Part shown: positions 13,799 through 21,411 of the stretch, piece after piece
Layout of the letters: each line of letters opens with the position of its first letter
Position numbering within the stretch: the first letter of the stretch is position 1
Origin: Bacillota bacterium
GTDB taxonomy: Bacteria > Bacillota > Clostridia > Lachnospirales > Lachnospiraceae
Direction: 5' to 3'
DNA: 33,227 nucleotides
NCBI GenBank assembly: GCA_023409535.1
Contig: JAEYGZ010000016.1
Span: 1-33,227 of the forward strand
The notes under the pieces: model-generated
Database searches by the model: none
What the model saw: the letters and a program-made list of their open reading frames with translations, nothing else
Told to the model about the DNA's origin: nothing
Position numbers and translations under genes: made by a program

Positions 13799-15595
13799 AT
13801 GTCTGTTAATGCTATAAAAGAAGACGAATATTTACAAAATGTCAGTAAGAAAACAACGCTGCTCCGGTTGTTTCGATATATGCTGGCTTATAAAAAAAAC
13901 ATTGCCGCAGTTATTACCATTATGCTTATTACGGTTTCGATTTCTGTCGTTAACCCGCTGCTGATTGATCGTGCAATTGATGTCCATATCGCACAGAAAG
14001 ATCTGCCGGGACTGATTAAACTGGGAAGCGCTGCGATTATACTCAATATTTCATTTGTATTACTGGTGAAGCTTCGTATGTACCTTATGGCTAAGATAAG
14101 CAATGATGTATTGCTGACCATAAGGCAGGAGCTCTACACCCACATCCAGAAGCTAAGCTTTAATTTCTTTGACAGCCGTCCGACAGGTAAGATACTTGCC
14201 CGAATTATCGGTGATGTAAACTCCCTAAAGGATGTGTTATCCAACAGTGTTACAACCTTAATACCCGATTTTGTCACCATATCGGCCGTTGTTGTTATTA
14301 TGGTGGTGATCAACTGGCGGCTGGCCCTGGCTTCTCTGGTCTCAATTCCTTTTATGGCCTTGGGCCTCTGGTATATCCAGACGAGGTCCCATAAGCGGTG
14401 GCGGCTTCACAGGAAGAAGGGCTCCAACCTGAACGCCTTTATACATGAGGATTTGTCGGGAATGAGAATTATCCAAAGCTTTACCGCCGAGGATGAGACG
14501 GAGGAAAGCTTTGATGTGCTGTTAAAAGAGCATCGGGATTCCTTTGTCAGTGCGATTGTATTAAACGATGCGTTTGGTTCTGTTATTGACTTCAGCTGGG
14601 GTGTCGGCTCTATCGCCATGTATTTTACGGCAGTGAAACTACTTGGAATAGATGCCGGTAGTGTCGGTACTTTAATGGCCTTTGCCATGTACATCTCCAT
14701 GTTCTGGCATCCGATCATGAACCTGAGCAACTTTTATAATCAGTTGATTACAAATATTGCAGGAGCGGAGCGTATCTTTGATATCCTGGATACCCAGCCT
14801 GAGATTGCTGATTCCGAAAGAGTAGCCGAATTACCTGAGATTAAGGGTGAAGTAACCTTTGATCATGTATCCTTCGCTTATGATGCGGAGACACAGGTAT
14901 TAAATAATGTCAGCTTTAAGATCAGACCCGGTGAAACCATCGCTCTCGTGGGACCTACCGGTGCCGGAAAGACAACGATTGTCAATCTGATCAGCCGTTT
15001 TTATGATGTTCAGCAGGGCAGTATCTATATTGACGGCCACAATGTAAAAGAGGTTTCCATTGAAAGTCTGAGAAAACAGATGGGAATCATGACACAGGAT
15101 AACTTCCTGTTCTCCGGCACCATAGCAGATAATATACGCTATGGCAAGCTGGATGCTACAGAGGAGGAGATCATCGCCGCCGCCAAAGCCGTTAACGCTC
15201 ATGAGTTCATTATGAAGATGGAAAAGGGTTATGACACGGAGCTGAAGGAGCGCGGCGCCGGATTATCCATCGGTCAGCGCCAGCTTCTGGCCTTTGCAAG
15301 AACCATGGTATCCATGCCCAAGATATTAATCCTGGATGAGGCTACCTCAAGCATTGATACCCACACCGAGCTGTTGGTTCAACAGGGCATTGAAGCCTTA
15401 TTAAAGGGGAGAACCTCCTTTGTTATCGCACACCGACTGTCAACCATCCGTAAGGCGGACCGAATCTTTGTCATTGATGACGGATGCATTCAGGAAGAGG
15501 GCAGCTCCGATGAGCTGCTGGCGCAGAAGGGCCAATATTATAACCTTTATATGGCACAGTTTAAGAATCTGGAAAGCGAGTCACTGGCCGGATAA
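13799..15595 (+). CDS. Heterodimeric ABC exporter subunit with catalytic ATP site (BmrD/YheH-like)
   Basis: A 598-residue exporter half with six membrane spans in about residues 30-330 and a C-terminal ATPase. Walker A is GPTGAGKT (about 385-392), Walker B is complete (LILDEATSS, D513-E514), and the H-loop is FVIAHRLS. The signature is LSIGQ instead of LSGGQ. Together with the previous subunit this gives the classic asymmetry: the competent site uses this Walker A/B and the partner's LSGGQ, the other site is defective. The ATG at 13799 has GGAGG 5 nt upstream; the ATG at 13787 lacks one. It is the last gene of the unit, closed by a terminator at 15637-15697. Confidence 0.93.
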   Translation: MSVNAIKEDEYLQNVSKKTTLLRLFRYMLAYKKNIAAVITIMLITVSISVVNPLLIDRAIDVHIAQKDLPGLIKLGSAAIILNISFVLLVKLRMYLMAKISNDVLLTIRQELYTHIQKLSFNFFDSRPTGKILARIIGDVNSLKDVLSNSVTTLIPDFVTISAVVVIMVVINWRLALASLVSIPFMALGLWYIQTRSHKRWRLHRKKGSNLNAFIHEDLSGMRIIQSFTAEDETEESFDVLLKEHRDSFVSAIVLNDAFGSVIDFSWGVGSIAMYFTAVKLLGIDAGSVGTLMAFAMYISMFWHPIMNLSNFYNQLITNIAGAERIFDILDTQPEIADSERVAELPEIKGEVTFDHVSFAYDAETQVLNNVSFKIRPGETIALVGPTGAGKTTIVNLISRFYDVQQGSIYIDGHNVKEVSIESLRKQMGIMTQDNFLFSGTIADNIRYGKLDATEEEIIAAAKAVNAHEFIMKMEKGYDTELKERGAGLSIGQRQLLAFARTMVSMPKILILDEATSSIDTHTELLVQQGIEALLKGRTSFVIAHRLSTIRKADRIFVIDDGCIQEEGSSDELLAQKGQYYNLYMAQFKNLESESLAG

Positions 15596-15636
15596 GCATA
15601 AGAACCAGCAAATAATTAAAACATCTTTTACAAAAG

Positions 15637-15697
15637 GAGCCCTACGGTATCCCCCTCATGCATGATCTTACAAATACAAGAGGGAGCCGCAGGGCTC
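15637..15697. terminator. Bidirectional terminator between convergent units
   Basis: A GAGCCCTACGG... arm pairs with ...CCGCAGGGCTC, with CCCTC/GAGGG extending the stem around a loop of about 22 nt, and T-rich sequence follows. It separates the exporter operon from the convergent DUF3021 gene. Confidence 0.7.
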
Positions 15698-15737
15698 TTA
15701 TATTCATTTTCATTCTCTTTCAGCTCTCTGTATTATT

Positions 15738-16178
15738 TTACCATTTCCCCTCGTCCTCTTCCGGATAAATTTCACGCAGTCTTTCATTCATGCATTCGGC
15801 TGCCTTTTCCTCTTTCTTAAACATAGCTGAGCTCACACTATAATATACCGCCGCAATAAGAAGGAGTAAGAAAAGCAGCTGAACCGTATGCTTTAAGTCA
15901 ACCCAGCCGCATAGCAGAGCAGTGGAAAAAACGATAAGATTAATATAAATATAGTGTATCACCGTGCGAATCTTCATCTGTCGTTTGCTTATCTCCTTTT
16001 TCGAGTAGAAAATCAATGTCCCCAGTGTAGTTGCTGCAGACATGACAATAACTTCCCACAATAGCAGAACTGTAAATACCGTTTCCGGAACAAAGACCGA
16101 GATAAATATCGCGGTACTCAGGATGCTCCCTGCAAGTACATAGATATAAGTTTTTACCAATGTTTTTAATACATTCAT
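15738..16178 (-). CDS. DUF3021 membrane protein
   Basis: A 146-residue protein with four hydrophobic segments (about 12-30, 38-58, 75-95, 100-118) and a charged cytoplasmic tail (KKEEKAAECMNERLREIYPEED). This matches DUF3021, small four-helix membrane proteins found directly behind LytTR regulators. In the LytTR regulatory systems described in streptococci, the membrane protein restrains its cognate regulator; that role is the likely one here. The start is the ATG at 16178 with AGGAGG about 8 nt upstream, giving a 13-nt gap from the LytTR stop; a longer frame from 16253 would overlap the regulator gene. It is the last gene of the four-gene operon. Confidence 0.82.
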   Translation of the reverse strand: MNVLKTLVKTYIYVLAGSILSTAIFISVFVPETVFTVLLLWEVIVMSAATTLGTLIFYSKKEISKRQMKIRTVIHYIYINLIVFSTALLCGWVDLKHTVQLLFLLLLIAAVYYSVSSAMFKKEEKAAECMNERLREIYPEEDEGKW

Positions 16179-16191
16179 CTCCTCCACCTCC

Positions 16192-16629
16192 TCACAAACC
16201 AAGCTTTTTCTTAAGCTCGGGAACATATTGTCTGGATATGACCACCTTCTCACCGTTATACAATAAAGCCTCGAAGCGGCCGGAATACGCCGGACTGACG
16301 CTCTTAATTTTTGAAGCGTTTAAGATAACTGATTTGGAGGCCCTGAAGAAATTTGTATTTTGATACTCCTGCTCAATCTCATACAGCTTTAGCTTTGTCT
16401 CATAAACATTTTGTTTGCAGTAGAAAAACACCTTATTATCCACACCTTCAAAATAATAGACATTCGCCGGGTCGATCACCGTAATATTGCCCTCTTTCAT
16501 ACCGGTAAGCTTTTTTTGCTCCATTTTAAGTTCAGAGATGATTTTCAGGATCGTTTCATTCATCTCTTTGCATCGTATGATAATCTGATCGTCCTCGTCC
16601 GGATTACAATCTTCGATAATAATCTTCAT
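16192..16629 (-). CDS. LytTR-domain DNA-binding regulator (no receiver domain)
   Basis: A 145-residue protein with a short N-terminal region and a C-terminal LytTR domain (about 45-145; FFRASKSVILNASKIKSVSPAY and VISRQYVPELKKKLG). There is no response-receiver domain, so it is not phosphorylated in the AgrA manner and is more likely gated by the neighbouring DUF3021 protein. LytTR proteins bind pairs of about 9-nt direct repeats roughly one to two helical turns apart; such a pair lies upstream of this operon at 18582-18611. It follows the ABC-2 permease gene by 31 nt, with AAGGA about 8 nt before the ATG. Confidence 0.9.
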   Translation of the reverse strand: MKIIIEDCNPDEDDQIIIRCKEMNETILKIISELKMEQKKLTGMKEGNITVIDPANVYYFEGVDNKVFFYCKQNVYETKLKLYEIEQEYQNTNFFRASKSVILNASKIKSVSPAYSGRFEALLYNGEKVVISRQYVPELKKKLGL

Positions 16630-16660
16630 AGGAGCTTCCTTACCTTTCCTAACCTGCGAT

Positions 16661-17572
16661 TCACCTGCTCATAACATTACGCTTTCTCTGCAGGGCTGCC
16701 GCTATTCCTATAAAAATTATACCACTGATTACTAAAATTGCTACCTGTAATGTATCCGACACCCCTTCACCGTTATAGAGAAGAGTAATCCCCATATACT
16801 CCTTATAACTGCTAATCAATTCGTCGGGACAATTAAGGAAGGTTTCCTTCAGCAGCTGCTTTGTAAATACTTCGCGCATAAGAGAGCTGCCATAAAGAAG
16901 GGGAAAGCACTTTAATACGGTTTGAACTCTCTCCGGCAGCATTCCCATAGGAAGATAAATGGCCGCAAGAAAGCCTGCCAAAGTACCGATGATTGTGCTC
17001 GCTCCTGCAAATGCACTCTGACTGTGAACAAAATTCGCGATCAGAAAAACCATACTTGCAGAGGCAAATACATTTAGAATAATATATAGGAAGGTTAAGC
17101 CCATGGCCTCTGCCGATAAGATCATTCCGCCGGATAATCCGATATAAGCCGCCCCAAGGATCACTGTCAGGCTGCACATGATAATGCCCATAATAATTGC
17201 TGCCAGGATATAGCTCAGAATAAAAATTCCCCGATTTACCGGTGTCACATAAAAGCTGGAGAGCCTTTTCTGTGCTTCATCCTCTACCATAATTCCAACC
17301 ATGGACAGGGTAATTGTAATGGAATTTACTACTACAATTCCTGCCAGTGTCCACATCATCACCAGCTGCTGCGCATTTGTCCGGTCAAGCGCCGTATCTC
17401 TCTGTCCTCCATACTGGTTTAATAGATTAACAACACTGTCTGCATTCATCTTCCCTAAAAAAACAACCATTAATCCGATAATGATTAACATTGACAGCAA
17501 CGAGAAAAAAACATTGGAACGATCCCGTATATATACCAAAATATTACGTTTTATCAAACGAAGCATTAACAT
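16661..17572 (-). CDS. ABC-2 type exporter permease
   Basis: A 303-residue membrane protein with an N-terminal cytoplasmic/first-helix stretch (LIKRNILVYIRDRSNVFFSLLSMLIIIGL), a periplasmic loop of about 60 residues, and five further hydrophobic segments, typical of ABC-2 (DrrB-like) permeases. It pairs with the ATPase encoded 11 nt upstream. The start is set at 17572 because GGAGG lies 7 nt upstream of it; the ATG at 17578 touches the ribosome binding site. The substrate is unknown; related systems export peptides, antibiotics or lipids. Confidence 0.9.
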   Translation of the reverse strand: MLMLRLIKRNILVYIRDRSNVFFSLLSMLIIIGLMVVFLGKMNADSVVNLLNQYGGQRDTALDRTNAQQLVMMWTLAGIVVVNSITITLSMVGIMVEDEAQKRLSSFYVTPVNRGIFILSYILAAIIMGIIMCSLTVILGAAYIGLSGGMILSAEAMGLTFLYIILNVFASASMVFLIANFVHSQSAFAGASTIIGTLAGFLAAIYLPMGMLPERVQTVLKCFPLLYGSSLMREVFTKQLLKETFLNCPDELISSYKEYMGITLLYNGEGVSDTLQVAILVISGIIFIGIAAALQRKRNVMSR

Positions 17573-17583
17573 TGTCATCCCTC

Positions 17584-18492
17584 CTACAGGCTCTTTCCTG
17601 TTACATTTAAAAATACGTCATCCATGGTACCCTGAATTACCTCAAAAGACTTTAATGTATCTTTCACCTGGTTCAATACCTTAAGTCCGTACATCGAATC
17701 CGGTACCGCAACTCTGATATGATTACTTCGCTGTTCGAATACAAGCTCCGCCTTCTTCAGACTATCGAGCAATTCCTCCGTATTTTCCGGAACCAGCTTA
17801 AGGATATCCTGTGCATACTGCTCCTTTAGCTGGGAGGGTGTCCCCCCCGCCACCAGCTTTCCGGCTTCCATGATGGATACATATTGTGCTCTCGCAGCCT
17901 CTTCCATATAATGCGTTGTGAGAAATATCGTCATTTGATCCTCTCTTCGAAGCTTATCCACACACTCCCATACATTACGGCGAGTCTGCGGATCCAGTCC
18001 TGTCGTGGGCTCATCCAGGAATAAAATCTCAGGACGGTTCATCAAAGCCTTCGCTATCTCACATTTTCTTTTCTGCCCTCCTGAAAGCATGCGGTATTCC
18101 CTGTGAAGCAAATCCCCTATCTCCAAAACTTCACAGACAAAATTAAGATTTGCATATATGGATTTACTGTTTTTATCATATAAGGAGGCTCTTGTAATAA
18201 GATTTTCTTTGATGGTCAGTCTGTTATCCAGCACGTTATCCTGAAATACCACACCGATTTTCTTTCTGATCTCTCTGTCCTCCTTACCGAGCCCGTAACC
18301 GCAAATACTTACTTCCCCCTGTGTACTCATTAATAAGGTACATAAGATATTGATTGTCGTAGACTTCCCCGCTCCGTTAACGCCTAAGAAGCCGTATAAC
18401 TGACCCTTCTTTACGTGAAAGCTGATATCATCCACTGCTTTGATTTCCTTAAAATACTTTTTTAAATGAACAACCTGAATTATATCTTCCAT
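17584..18492 (-). CDS. ABC-2 exporter ATPase (DrrA/CcmA-like)
   Basis: A 302-residue nucleotide-binding protein: Walker A GVNGAGKST (about 38-46), a Q-loop in VVFQDN, signature LSGGQKRK, Walker B ILFLDEPTTGLD and H-loop TTHYMEE. The C-terminal about 85 residues (EQYAQDILKLVPENTEE onward, ending DDVFLNVTG) form the extension typical of DrrA-type ATPases that helps assemble with the permease. It is the first gene of an operon with permease, LytTR regulator and DUF3021 protein. GGAGG lies about 5 nt before the start. Confidence 0.94.
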   Translation of the reverse strand: MEDIIQVVHLKKYFKEIKAVDDISFHVKKGQLYGFLGVNGAGKSTTINILCTLLMSTQGEVSICGYGLGKEDREIRKKIGVVFQDNVLDNRLTIKENLITRASLYDKNSKSIYANLNFVCEVLEIGDLLHREYRMLSGGQKRKCEIAKALMNRPEILFLDEPTTGLDPQTRRNVWECVDKLRREDQMTIFLTTHYMEEAARAQYVSIMEAGKLVAGGTPSQLKEQYAQDILKLVPENTEELLDSLKKAELVFEQRSNHIRVAVPDSMYGLKVLNQVKDTLKSFEVIQGTMDDVFLNVTGKSL

Positions 18493-18536
18493 AGCATCCT
18501 CCCATCCAGAATATTACCTTCCATCATTTTCCGGCT

Positions 18537-18565
18537 ATCATAAGTTTAATATGCCGGCTTACGCT
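18537..18565 (-). promoter_or_regulatory. Weak promoter candidate of the LytTR/ABC operon
   Basis: On the minus strand TATGAT (18542-18537) is a fair -10 box. The 17-nt-spaced -35 position (AGCGTA, 18565-18560) is poor, as expected for an activator-dependent promoter. The direct repeat at 18582-18611 ends 16 nt upstream of it. Confidence 0.4.
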
Positions 18566-18581
18566 TTGCAATGTCCGCCGC

Positions 18582-18611
18582 GGTAAGTTGCATAAATCGA
18601 AGGTAAGCTGT
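18582..18611 (-). promoter_or_regulatory. Direct repeat with LytTR-site geometry
   Basis: GGTAAGTTGC (18582-18591) and GGTAAGCTGT (18602-18611) are 8/10 identical and exactly 20 nt apart. Read on the minus strand they are ACAGCTTACC and GCAACTTACC, similar in length and spacing to known LytTR/AgrA-type sites (ACAGTTAAG-like pairs). They lie about 90-120 nt upstream of the operon that encodes a LytTR regulator, so autoregulation is plausible. Confidence 0.5.
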
Positions 18612-18676
18612 AATAATACCGCCTGCTTTTTTCATCTTATGGCTTTTCAGCAAATAAAAGAAAGCCCCAAACTTAC

Positions 18677-18715
18677 GGATATGTTCCTTTTATGAATGGC
18701 AGAAAGAACATATCC
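18677..18715. terminator. Hairpin after the histidine kinase gene
   Basis: Perfect 10-nt arms GGATATGTTC / GAACATATCC with a partly paired CCTTTT/AGAAAG extension. A TTTT run follows on the plus strand only. It sits 50 nt past the kinase stop, so it may end or stabilise that minus-strand transcript even without a clean U-tract. Confidence 0.45.
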
Positions 18716-18765
18716 TTTTCAGGACTTTATAAAATGGTGGCTATAAAATTAATTCTAAGAGCAGT

Positions 18766-20187
18766 CTAGAATCTTCTCTTGGGTATCGTAATAATGAAGC
18801 TGGACCCCTTTTTAAACTGGGAGCGGATCTTTATCTTACCTGTATGTGCCAGAATAATCAGCTTCGCCAGAGACAAACCTAAGCCGTGTCCGCTGATATT
18901 CTTATTTCGCACATGCTCGGAACGGTAAAAACGGTTGAAAATATTATCAATATCCTTCTTAGTCATACCGATACCGGTATCAGACACGGTGATCACACAA
19001 TCTTCGTTGATCTTCTGACAGAGGATGGTAATCTCGTCTCCGTCCTTCGTGTACTTAGCCGCATTATCGATAAAGATACGAATAGCTTGTTTTAGAGCCT
19101 GCTTATCCCCATAGACAATAACATCCTCCATCACCGGACTATGAATAACTCTGTTTGGTGCAACAAGCCTGGTTTCCTTCACCATATCCTCCACGACCGG
19201 CCGCATATTAAAGCGTTTTTTAATCAGCTTTAGTGTCTTCTTATCATGTCTTGACAGAAAGAGAAGCTTTTCCACCAGATCCTGCATAGATCTTGCCTCA
19301 TTTTGTATGGCTTCAATGGATTCCTGGAGAACCTCTTCATTGGTACTGCCCCACCGGTCAAGCATATTAACATAACCCTGAATCACCGCAATGGGTGTCC
19401 GGAGTTCATGGGAGGCATCCGATACAAACTGCTTCTGGCTCTCGTAAGAGGTCTCGATGCGGTCAAGCATGGCATTAATGACATTTGCCAGATCCTTTAA
19501 CTCATTCTTCGTTCCCTCAACATTTAACCGCTCACTGTTTAGATTATTTACCGTCAGGCGGTTTGCCTGCGCCGACATAGTCCTGACCGGCTCAAAGAGC
19601 TTCGTATCACTTCGTTTCCCTTTACGAATAATTAAAGCAACGATTATAAGATATAACAAAGCAATCTTCCAGGCGAGGGATAAAAAACGATTATAGCTGT
19701 CACCCATATCGTACTGGAAGATGACCTGATATTCCTTATTCATCACCGCAGCCTTACGGATATCCTCCATAATAAATATGTCATTTTGTCTTTCATAATG
19801 AATTCCAAAAACAAAATCCTTGTCCGTCTCAGGCCGGTAAGCAGCATCATCATATATTACATTATGGGTGTCACCGCTTTCAATTTTCATCGTCAATCCC
19901 TGGTCACTGTAGGGATTTTCAATTGCCGTCAGATTACCTGCGGATATCTTATCCATCATATCCTCAGCCAGTAGATTATAATCAGACTTTGCTGTGAACA
20001 TATAGATGATAAAAAAACCTGCAAAAAATAACACACCATGAGTCAGCATCAGCCTAAGATACGCCAGGGATATGCGAAAGGCCATGGAAAGCCTGAAATT
20101 ACTCAGCCATTCTTCTCTTTTTTTACGGAGGGGAAGAACTGTTTTTCTCAATATATTACGAAGCAGATTTAAACCTTTGTCCTTCAT
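18766..20187 (-). CDS. Sensor histidine kinase (OmpR-partner type)
   Basis: A 473-residue membrane kinase. Two spans (about 47-66 and 168-186) bracket an extracellular sensor loop of about 100 residues. A HAMP domain follows (FEPVRTMSAQANRLTVNNL), then the HisKA dimerisation helix with the phospho-acceptor H260 in SDASHELRTPIAV, then the HATPase domain with the N box (IFIDNAAKYTKDG), G1 (VSDTGIGM), F box (IFNRFYRSEH) and G2 (GHGLGLSLAK). All catalytic motifs are intact. It lies 75 nt behind the OmpR-type regulator gene, forming a standard pair. The signal is unknown; close relatives respond to envelope stress, but that is not shown here. Confidence 0.95.
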   Translation of the reverse strand: MKDKGLNLLRNILRKTVLPLRKKREEWLSNFRLSMAFRISLAYLRLMLTHGVLFFAGFFIIYMFTAKSDYNLLAEDMMDKISAGNLTAIENPYSDQGLTMKIESGDTHNVIYDDAAYRPETDKDFVFGIHYERQNDIFIMEDIRKAAVMNKEYQVIFQYDMGDSYNRFLSLAWKIALLYLIIVALIIRKGKRSDTKLFEPVRTMSAQANRLTVNNLNSERLNVEGTKNELKDLANVINAMLDRIETSYESQKQFVSDASHELRTPIAVIQGYVNMLDRWGSTNEEVLQESIEAIQNEARSMQDLVEKLLFLSRHDKKTLKLIKKRFNMRPVVEDMVKETRLVAPNRVIHSPVMEDVIVYGDKQALKQAIRIFIDNAAKYTKDGDEITILCQKINEDCVITVSDTGIGMTKKDIDNIFNRFYRSEHVRNKNISGHGLGLSLAKLIILAHTGKIKIRSQFKKGSSFIITIPKRRF

Positions 20188-20262
20188 TTTCCATTAACGT
20201 AACCTGTGAGATACGTCATCCTCCATTATTTAATCTATGCACTGCCATCAGCTTCACGTACA

Positions 20263-20940
20263 TTACCCTTTAATGATATAGCCTACCCCACGCACGGTCG
20301 AGATTAAATGAACACCATATTTCTCATCGATCTTCTGTCTGAGGTAACGGATATATACGTCTACAACATTTGTGTCGCCGAAATACTCATAATCCCATAC
20401 GTTATTCAACAGCTGCTCTCTGGTTAATGCAATATTCTTATTACGCATCATATATTCTAAAAGCTCGTACTCCTTCTTCGTAAGAACCAATTCTTCCTCA
20501 CCGTAAAATGCACTATGGCTGGCAAGATTCAAGGTCACTCCGCCAATCTGCAGAAGATCCCCCTTGGGTTCGGCCGTATGCTTCTTACGGTTTAAAGCAA
20601 CTCTGATTCTGGCCAAAAGCTCTTCAATGGCAAAGGGCTTTGTCATATAATCATCGGCACCGGTATCCAGTCCGGCGACCTTATCCGTTACATCATCCTT
20701 AGCGGTCAGCATAATGATCGGAACCTGTGATTCAAGGCGTATGCGGCGGCATACCTCGATACCGTTCAATCCCGGTAGCATAATATCAAGTATTACCAGA
20801 TCCACATTCTCATTTAACGCTTTCTCAAGTCCGGTTCTTCCGTCTCCGGCAAGCAGTACCTCATAACCCTCATGCTTTAACTCCAGCTCCAGAAACCTGC
20901 CTATCTTAACTTCATCTTCTACGATTAATATTCTGGCCAA
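20263..20940 (-). CDS. OmpR/PhoB-family response regulator
   Basis: A 225-residue regulator with an N-terminal receiver (acidic pocket VEDE, phospho-acceptor D52 in VILDIMLPG, conserved T/K in MLTAKDD) and a C-terminal winged-helix DNA-binding domain (LTKKEYELLEYMMRN, VDVYIRYLRQKID, STVRGVGYII). The best start is a TTG at 20940: GGAGGG lies 7 nt upstream and the protein then begins (M)ARILIVEDE, the normal register for this family. A GTG at 20958 would precede the ribosome binding site. It is the first gene of a pair with the histidine kinase, with promoter at 20985-21013. Confidence 0.95.
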   Translation of the reverse strand: MARILIVEDEVKIGRFLELELKHEGYEVLLAGDGRTGLEKALNENVDLVILDIMLPGLNGIEVCRRIRLESQVPIIMLTAKDDVTDKVAGLDTGADDYMTKPFAIEELLARIRVALNRKKHTAEPKGDLLQIGGVTLNLASHSAFYGEEELVLTKKEYELLEYMMRNKNIALTREQLLNNVWDYEYFGDTNVVDVYIRYLRQKIDEKYGVHLISTVRGVGYIIKG

Positions 20941-20984
20941 TTCATACCCTCCTAACACAATGCATTCAGAAACATCCTTCTATC

Positions 20985-21013
20985 ATTGTATCGGTTGCTG
21001 TAAGATTTTTCAA
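20985..21013 (-). promoter_or_regulatory. Promoter of the two-component operon
   Basis: On the minus strand TTGAAA (21013-21008), a 17-nt spacer and TACAAT (20990-20985), about 45 nt before the TTG start. Confidence 0.7.
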
Positions 21014-21109
21014 TATGTGTACATTAGATTTCCATTAAAATAATAATTTAGTTTGCTAAGGAACGGGAAAAGTAAGTAATTAATATTTATACTAGGCCGG
21101 CCAAAGTCA

Positions 21110-21389
21110 GGAGACAGGTGTAACAAAAGGAAGGGTCTGTGGGGAAGCATTTGGCAAGATCGTTATTGTTCTTAGCAAAAATCAAGGCTGATATAAAATG
21201 CGCGATATCTAAGGGGGGAAGTGCCAAGGACGACGCTTTCAAGCGCTTTGGACAGAGTCCATAAAGCGCCGGCCCGCAGGTCTTAGATAACCTAAATTGC
21301 ATTTTATATCAGCCTTGATTTTTGCTTAGAACAATAGATCGCAGTCAACAGCTTTCCCACAGACCCTTCCTGTTGTTACACCTGTCTCC
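21110..21389. repeat. 280-nt long inverted-repeat element
   Basis: The outer 38 nt of each end (GGAGACAGGTGTAAC... and its complement) match at all but about two positions. An inner block of about 34 nt (CAAAAATCAAGGCTGATATA and flanks, ending at 21200 and starting at 21299) matches at all but one. Between these blocks the arms diverge for about 18 nt. The roughly 100-nt centre folds further: TATCTAAG/CTTAGATA (21206-21213, 21282-21289) and GCGCTTTGGAC with GTCC..AAAGCGC (21243-21269). The whole would form one rod-like hairpin. A 71-codon frame inside it shows no coding character. It lies 22 nt past the transketolase stop and could also end that transcript. No clear target-site duplication is visible. 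Confidence 0.85.
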
Positions 21390-21411
21390 GTCCCTTTGTC
21401 GATCTAACTCA

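Noticed and set aside
21087..21302. 71-codon minus-strand frame in the inverted-repeat element
   Set aside because: It spans one arm and the loop of the hairpin, has no ribosome binding site, and the matching arm carries no equivalent frame; a by-product of the repeat.
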